Assembly (NCBI GenBank): GCA_963930655.1 | Contig: OZ005611.1 | Span: 21,935,001 to 21,999,000, forward strand | Direction of reading: 5' to 3' | DNA length: 64,000 bases | From: Myrica gale | Lineage: Eukaryota > Streptophyta > Magnoliopsida > Fagales > Myricaceae | Shown here: positions 58,517 through 64,000 of the stretch, in pieces | Numbering within the stretch: position 1 is the stretch's first letter | Layout: each line of letters starts with the position of its first letter | Notes under the pieces: model-generated | Databases searched by the model: none | What the model was told of the DNA's origin: nothing | What the model saw: the letters and a program-made list of their open reading frames with translations, nothing else | Position numbers and translations under genes: made by a program

Positions 58517-59982
58517 AAACGAGGATTTAGATTCAAAGACAGGCTAGTGATACAATGTTCCACCCATTTTCACTGTCATTGTTTGGAATTGAACCTCCAA
58601 TACTCCAGTTCAGTGGAATGCTCATCCACCAATATAAGCGAATTCCTCTAATTTGGTTCAATATCGCATTGATTAAGATGCAAGTCTTTTTTTTTATTCT
58701 TTTACCTTTTCCACTGGTGCCCATAATATAGACAAACGGAAATCAGCATGAAAAGCGCTACTAAAATGATGCACAAAACGAGGTGGTAAAAAGTATTTTT
58801 AGCATCTTAATCTAGAAGTTCCAAAAATGCGAGGCGGCAGACACGAGTACTTTGGGCAGTTGAGACATTAACAGAAACCAAAGTGAAGTGTATGGGAAAT
58901 CAATACCTGAGAGTTCCTGGGAAGAGTGCTGTAGGCAACAATTTCCGCCCTGCAGCGGCGCAGGTCCTGAAATTGGCAGCTAGAAACGGGTCGTTCTTGC
59001 ACTCCAGGTCACGGCTAGAAGCATGACCCCAGGAATCTGACTGAAAGTGCGATCACACAAGAAGCAAAGTTCGAGGACGGTGTAGGTTAGAATAATGGGG
59101 AAGTTCCACTTGCTGGCTTGTTTGAACATACTCTTTCAAAACCATTGGAGGGTCATCACCTTGCCCCGAGTCATAGACTCATAGCTGCCAATCGTAGGAC
59201 ATAGTTGTGAAGAAACTCCACCTGCTCGAGCTGCATGCTATCTAGCAGTCAATTTGGAAAAACCATGGCTTGAGATTCCTTTCAGCTCTTCTCCTTGGCT
59301 GTCTGAACTGAGTATATAGACTTTAACTCTTCTTAAATCAATTTAAGAATCCATGTGCTGTCTCATGCCCAAAGAAAGCCTCAGAGTCAGATTCGACGAT
59401 CTAGAGCCTTAATCCCCGAGACCTCCAATCACTCCCCTCACCAACCAACAATAGTACAACCGGCTCCAGCAACTTCTATAACTACTCTTGTCCCAGTACA
59501 AACCTTCACCCAATCTTCAAGGGATATTCCCACCGGACTGGGGAGCTATTGCTTTCAAAGGTGCTTCTGTTAGGGGTTGAGATAATACACGATATTCTGA
59601 GGATGGTTACAGTTCCTGAGGTTGTATCCCTTCATATAATAGAATTTTGCCCCAATATGCTGATCTTCATTTTTTTCTTCTATATTTCTGGATCCGCCAG
59701 TATCATGTAACATAAAACCTTTAATCAAGATTCAGACATGTATCTATTATAGAAATGACTGCAACGAGAGTCAATTCACTGCAACGAGTGTCAATTCACT
59801 GCATCATAGGCAGGAAAACCCTGATAGATTTTTCACTAAAAAACCAAGTTTGATTTGCCTAAAGACATGAAACAGTAACATTTTTATCCTTCCTAGCATT
59901 TTCATCCAATGAAAAAAAAAACTCGATTATAAAAAAAGAATACCATGAGAATATATGGTATAATACATAAATGAGTATTAAA
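58517..59982. other. Spacer between two convergent genes
   Basis: 3' flanks of the beta-xylosidase gene (plus) and of the phosphoesterase-like gene (minus). It contains the exon-like stretch 58907-59040. The frame at 59355-59573 has a Thr/Pro/Ser-rich composition but no known match. Confidence 0.4.
58907..59040 (-). other. Possible orphan exon, unrecognised
   Basis: 134 bp on the minus strand between a good acceptor (CACTTTCAG, at 59041) and donor (CTCAG|GTATTG). The open frame reads SDSWGHASSRDLECKNDPFL then AANFRTCAAAGRKLLPTALF. It is GC-richer than the flanks. It could be a gene fragment or an extra 3' exon; I know no family for it. Confidence 0.25.
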
Positions 59983-62900
59983 TCATCTTCTTGAAAATCT
60001 CACAAGAGGTAGTTTAGCAAGAAGCATTGCTGACACAAACAGAACCATGAAAGATACATAAGCTATGACAATCTGAGATTCTCCAGCAAGAGAGCAATAG
60101 CTCACTGTCTCTGGCCTTCTATTCCTGTGGAAAGTGGCAACAACAAATCCAGGGTCATCCCCTGCGTTCCATGTCATGGCCGGAACATTGACCTCACGGG
60201 TCCCATCTGGGTGAAGGTGATCACAAAATCCAGGAGTGTGTGCACTGAAAACAATCCTACAAACAGACGAGAGAGGAGCAATAGATTAGCTGATAGGTGC
60301 ACATGCAGACAATTCAAGAACCTGAGCATTGTGGTCAGGTCCTAAGGAGGCACCCAGTAAGGCATTAACCAGTATAGAAGGTGGTAGAATCTCAAAAACC
60401 AAAGACTTGAGCACCAACTCATTACAAACCAGTTATCAAATTAGACAGAGGCTATGGAAAAATCTAAGTACAGGAATTCCCCCACTTAAGTCAGCTTTTA
60501 CGCCAATATGTATTCTGTCAATCACAGTAATAACACTAGGCAGGGCATCAAACCTTCATGGAGCCCCTAATTTACTACGTAGATACCTAGATACAGGAAG
60601 ATTGACTAGGAAGGATGACAAATAGAGATTACTTTAAAAAATTTCCTAACAAGCAAACAACTTTTCAAAATCAGAATCCTGCCAGCAATGATTTATGTGT
60701 GATGGTGGATCATAATCAACAGTTGCATTGCCATGTTATCCAAATGAAAATTGAAAACATGCAAACAAACAGTTCTTCCACTCTTGATAAAATGTCAACA
60801 GGCATTTTGACATATATGTAAACTAAAGTAAAGTTAGCTAAATATTCCAAGCACAACCGTAAATGAAATTTGCAAAGACAGGCACAAATTTGCAGTTATT
60901 CTCCTTTAATTATTAAAGAAAGAATGCTGTAGCAAGCATCGTCAAACACAGATGAACTTGAGCATCTGAAATGAAGAGATTTGTGTGGAAATGACTTTCC
61001 CACAGATTCATATAGACTAAGGTGAATAGCAACATCCACAGAAATCATAAACAAATAGTCAAAGGGTACCGCTATGATTTTTGGGCAAATTAGGGTTACG
61101 GCAAAATAATTACCATTGTTGGACAATTGGACCCCTAAATCAAAAGAATCGTAGCAATATACCATTTCTATTTTTATTTTTTTTTGGGGGGGGAGGGGAA
61201 CAATTTGCCTGTGATGGCATGGAAATTAAGCCCACATGGCAAAAGCCGTTTCAGCATAAAATAAAAATCTTCATTGCGCAGTTAATTTTGATATATATTC
61301 CAATCTAAGAAAAGGTTTCTTCTCTCCTTCGCCTTTATACAACAACCCTCCTCCCCACAATGGTCTTGTATTTACAATTTGGACAGTGAAACCATGTGAC
61401 CAGGTCATATGCTTAACTGATATGTGAGAAGGCTTGGGTTTAGCAAGAAGTGGATAAAAAAGGATAGGTTTTGGCCGTCGTAATTTTTGGTGTAAGTAAG
61501 TGCTAACCCATGTGACTTCTTGATAGTTCTAGATATTTGAGGCAAGGCTGCCCGCGCAGGTTCGAATCCTGCCGCTCATGCTCATTTCATATGTTCTTCT
61601 TCCTTTTCCTTTGCTTATTAAAAAAAAGATATTTGAGGCAAGGAAAACAATTATCATGACAACTTTAAATCTTCATCATTGATATCCTTTGTGGGTGATC
61701 ACTAAGTTTATCGAGTAGGATGGTTGTGACTGTTTGAGGTGGAATATGTGCATTTTGGAGGACGGAGTGTCCTAGGATACCATATTTTTTAAAGAGAATT
61801 AGGGTCATGTGGGATTCTTCTTCAGTCTGGTTTTGAGGTAGAAGAAAGTGAGGTGTGGTTAAAATGTTTGTATTGTAATATTTGCACTCAATGACAGATT
61901 TGTGTACTCACTCACTATGGTGGTGGATGTTAAATGTTCAGTTGAATAACAATTTGGAATATCCGGTGAAAAAGCTTGACATTTTTAAAACAAAACATCA
62001 AATTTCTGAAATGTGTGGGCGTAGCTTTGAGTCAGTTGATATTTTCTTAGAGCCTTTGCGGTCTCATTTTCCATTGGTACGATCTGATGACAGAATGGGT
62101 TGGCGACATTCTAAGAACAGAAGGTTTGAGGCTTGTTCTTTCTACAAGGCTCTCAGAGTCCCTTTTACTGGTTATACCTCCAGTCCTAGGAAGAATTTTT
62201 TTGTAGGAAGGTACCAGGAAAGTAGTATTCTTTGCATACACAGCTTCTCTTGGTAAAATGTTCACGATTAATAGAAAAACCATGGTAGATCGACATTGCA
62301 TGTGTGAGAAAGAATTGAACCAGACAATTACAGGTCTTATGAATTCAAGGAGGACCACCTGAAATAAAATATGAAAATACAGTTTTTACCTTGGTTTAAG
62401 CGCCTGGAAAATGTATTCGCTAACATTTGATGGGAGTGTGTGGGATATATTGTATGGCCCTCTCCCAACAAGCCCCCTGAAAAAAAAAGGTCCAACATAA
62501 AGTAAAGAAACCTTCTCCCATCAGTGCATAATCACATGAGATCAATACAAATTACTTAATGCAGGCAGGGGCATGTTCAATCTCTTTAATGAAAATCATC
62601 CCAAACCATTTACATACAACGTGAGTTTTTTTTAAGAGGCGATAATTTTTAATAAAATAGAGGAGTGGACAACAGTCTGTAGTTCTTGTTACCCAAATAT
62701 AAGAGATTGGGTTCAACGCCATGCCCAAAGCTTACCATCAAACTGAAAGTGTTATTTTCAAAGACATTCTTTGAAAAACAAAAAACAACATCAACACTAA
62801 GTCCATAACGCCAATTAAATTTATTCCCCACCAAACTCCCAATAAAGATACAATGTGAATGAAAGAAACTCACCCACCTGACATCCAGCGGATTCGAACT

Positions 62901-63833
62901 CTCCCGTGAAAGTTTCAAGGTTCTCTTAGAAGGGTTGTCACCACTGCAGTTGCCATCTGCAGTCCGATGTAAAGGAAAGTGAAGTAGGAGAACAGGACCC
63001 GACCCAGATGAAATAGTAGTTTCCTTCCAAAGGAAATTATGGTCTGTCTCCCAGAATTCCCCACTGTCTTTCATTGATTCTGTTGTGCCATCAGCTTCCA
63101 TTTGCAAATCAACACTTTCTCTCTCTATTACTTTCTCAACACCAAACCGTAGATTATTGTTTCCACACAGCAAAGCCACAGAATTAAGCGAGACGAAACT
63201 GGTGTTACTGATTTCAAAGGCACCACAACCGGCAGAGTCCAATCCAGGGAAGTTGCTGGCAACCCAGTTGACTGAGTTCACATTCAAACCGCTGCATTGT
63301 CCAATATCCCTGTCACCGAGAATGACATGATAAGGGAGGCCGAGAAATGGGCCCAACAGTTCGTGAAACTGATGGAGCACTGATACCCAGTTAGTTCTTG
63401 TCAACTCTGAACCTTTTGCAGAAACATCACCCAAGACCAGAAGCATATCAGGCTTCAAACTTTCAAGAGATTTCTGGTAAAGATATCAGAAGACTGCATG
63501 AATCAATTTCAAAATGACAATTACGAAAAAAAACAAGCTTCGAAAATATCCCAAATTTGATCACTGATATTATACCCGAAAGAATTTGGACATGTAGTAG
63601 TCTCTGAAGTAGATATTGACAAAGCCAGCCTCAGAACCCAACAGGAGCAAATTGGCGACCATCATCACCTTCAAGTCCTCCGGGTCATCTTGATCTTGAG
63701 ATTCAGTAGCTGGTTGACCGAGGTCACCGGCGCTGGGTACAATTTTGCAAGTAGGAATCGAGGCCCACTCTTCGTAAACGATTAGAGCAAAGATAAGGAT
63801 TAGGGCCAACGTCGGCCTCCAAGCGACGGCCAT
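59983..63833 (-). CDS. MPPE1/Ted1-like metallophosphoesterase-fold membrane protein
   Basis: Four exons: 63833-63576, 63473-62878, 62476-62390 and 60256-59983, all GT-AG, joining in frame to 404 aa. Order: an N-terminal membrane segment (RPTLALILIFALIVYEEW), a calcineurin-like core (VMMVANLLLLG, LVLGDVSAKGSELTR, VILGDRDIG, LLLHFPLHR, RIVFSAHTPGFCDH) and a C-terminal membrane segment (IVIAYVSFMVLFVSAMLLAK). This is the layout of MPPE1/PGAP5 and yeast Cdc1/Ted1, which trim ethanolamine-phosphate from GPI anchors in the ER/Golgi. Compared with human MPPE1 as remembered, several expected metal ligands differ (see findings), so activity is doubtful. The start was set at MAVAWRP, just before the membrane segment; the frame is open 47 codons further to 63974. 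Intron 3 (2.1 kb) holds a SINE-like insert and a LINE relic. Confidence 0.9.
61531..61643 (+). mobile_element. Truncated SINE-like insert with 17-bp TSD
   Basis: The direct repeat AGATATTTGAGGCAAGG (61531-61547 and 61627-61643) encloses 79 bp (61548-61626) that contain GGTTCGAATCC, a pol III B box, and end in a run of A. A long TSD plus an A-tail marks LINE-mediated retroposition. The A box is missing, so it is 5'-truncated or tRNA-fragment derived. It lies in intron 3 of the phosphoesterase-like gene, antisense to it. Confidence 0.8.
61740..62340 (+). mobile_element. LINE (L1-like) relic, zf-RVT region
   Basis: The frame at 61882-62256 reads SDDRMGWRHSKNRRFEACSF followed by YKAL, and a shifted frame just after reads TINRKTMVDRHCMCEKEL. 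These are the usual blocks of the zinc-binding region at the end of plant L1 reverse transcriptases (DRMxWxxxKxxxFxVxSFY; LRKRxxxVVDRCCMC). The reverse transcriptase core is absent, so only a 3' fragment remains, in intron 3 and antisense to the host gene. Confidence 0.75.
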
Positions 63834-64000
63834 TGTTTCGGTGTTGGAACCTACGCTGAGGGCGCGAGTTGGCTTTCGGGGATTGACAAGTGGGGTCACC
63901 ATTCCCATTCGGGGTATGGTTTGTAGAGTTACTTGTGCCGAAGGGGATTCCCCAATTAGAGATTTTTCCTTCAAAATCCCCCCCGGTTTCTTTGAATTGA

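Overview
The window is nuclear DNA of a dicotyledonous, probably woody plant. Genes are split by introns, the spacers are AT-rich and crowded with transposons, and the recognisable proteins are plant families: a DREB A-6 type AP2/ERF factor, a plant WD40 protein, GH3 beta-xylosidases of the BXL7 type, and a plant MPPE1-like protein. The species cannot be read from the sequence.

Layout. 1-3.6 kb: ERF gene on the minus strand with its TATA box, preceded by a long-TIR MITE. 3.6-13.6 kb: spacer with MITEs, a hAT relic (6938-8513) carrying a second hAT insertion, a 449-bp hAT MITE with a perfect target-site duplication (TSD), and a perfect 104-bp tandem duplication. 13.7-18.7 kb: a broken Ty1/copia element on the minus strand. 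18.7-22.7 kb: more MITEs and a dimeric hAT MITE. 22.7-28.9 kb: a nine-exon WD40 gene on the minus strand (456 aa). 29-34.6 kb: spacer with repeats. 34.6-42.2 kb: a nested composite, in which a hAT element carrying a receptor-kinase gene fragment is interrupted by a 4.0-kb CACTA element and, 16 bp further on, by a 2.0-kb non-autonomous hAT that itself holds exon-like sequence. 46.4-52.3 kb: a dead beta-xylosidase copy split by a hAT MITE, a long-TIR Mutator-like element (itself split by another hAT) and a short hAT MITE. 54.1-58.5 kb: the intact beta-xylosidase paralogue (six exons, 767 aa). 60-63.8 kb: a four-exon metallophosphoesterase-fold gene on the minus strand (404 aa), with a SINE-like insertion and a LINE relic in its long third intron.

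The four intact host genes do not form a pathway and share no operon-like arrangement. The most informative signals are the nested transposons, datable by clean TSDs; host gene pieces carried inside hAT elements; the tandem beta-xylosidase pair, where the live copy uses a GC-AG intron and the dead copy keeps GT; and the MPPE1-like protein, which has lost several residues expected to bind its metals. Exon borders were placed by eye from splice signals, frame and remembered family sequences; no search was run.
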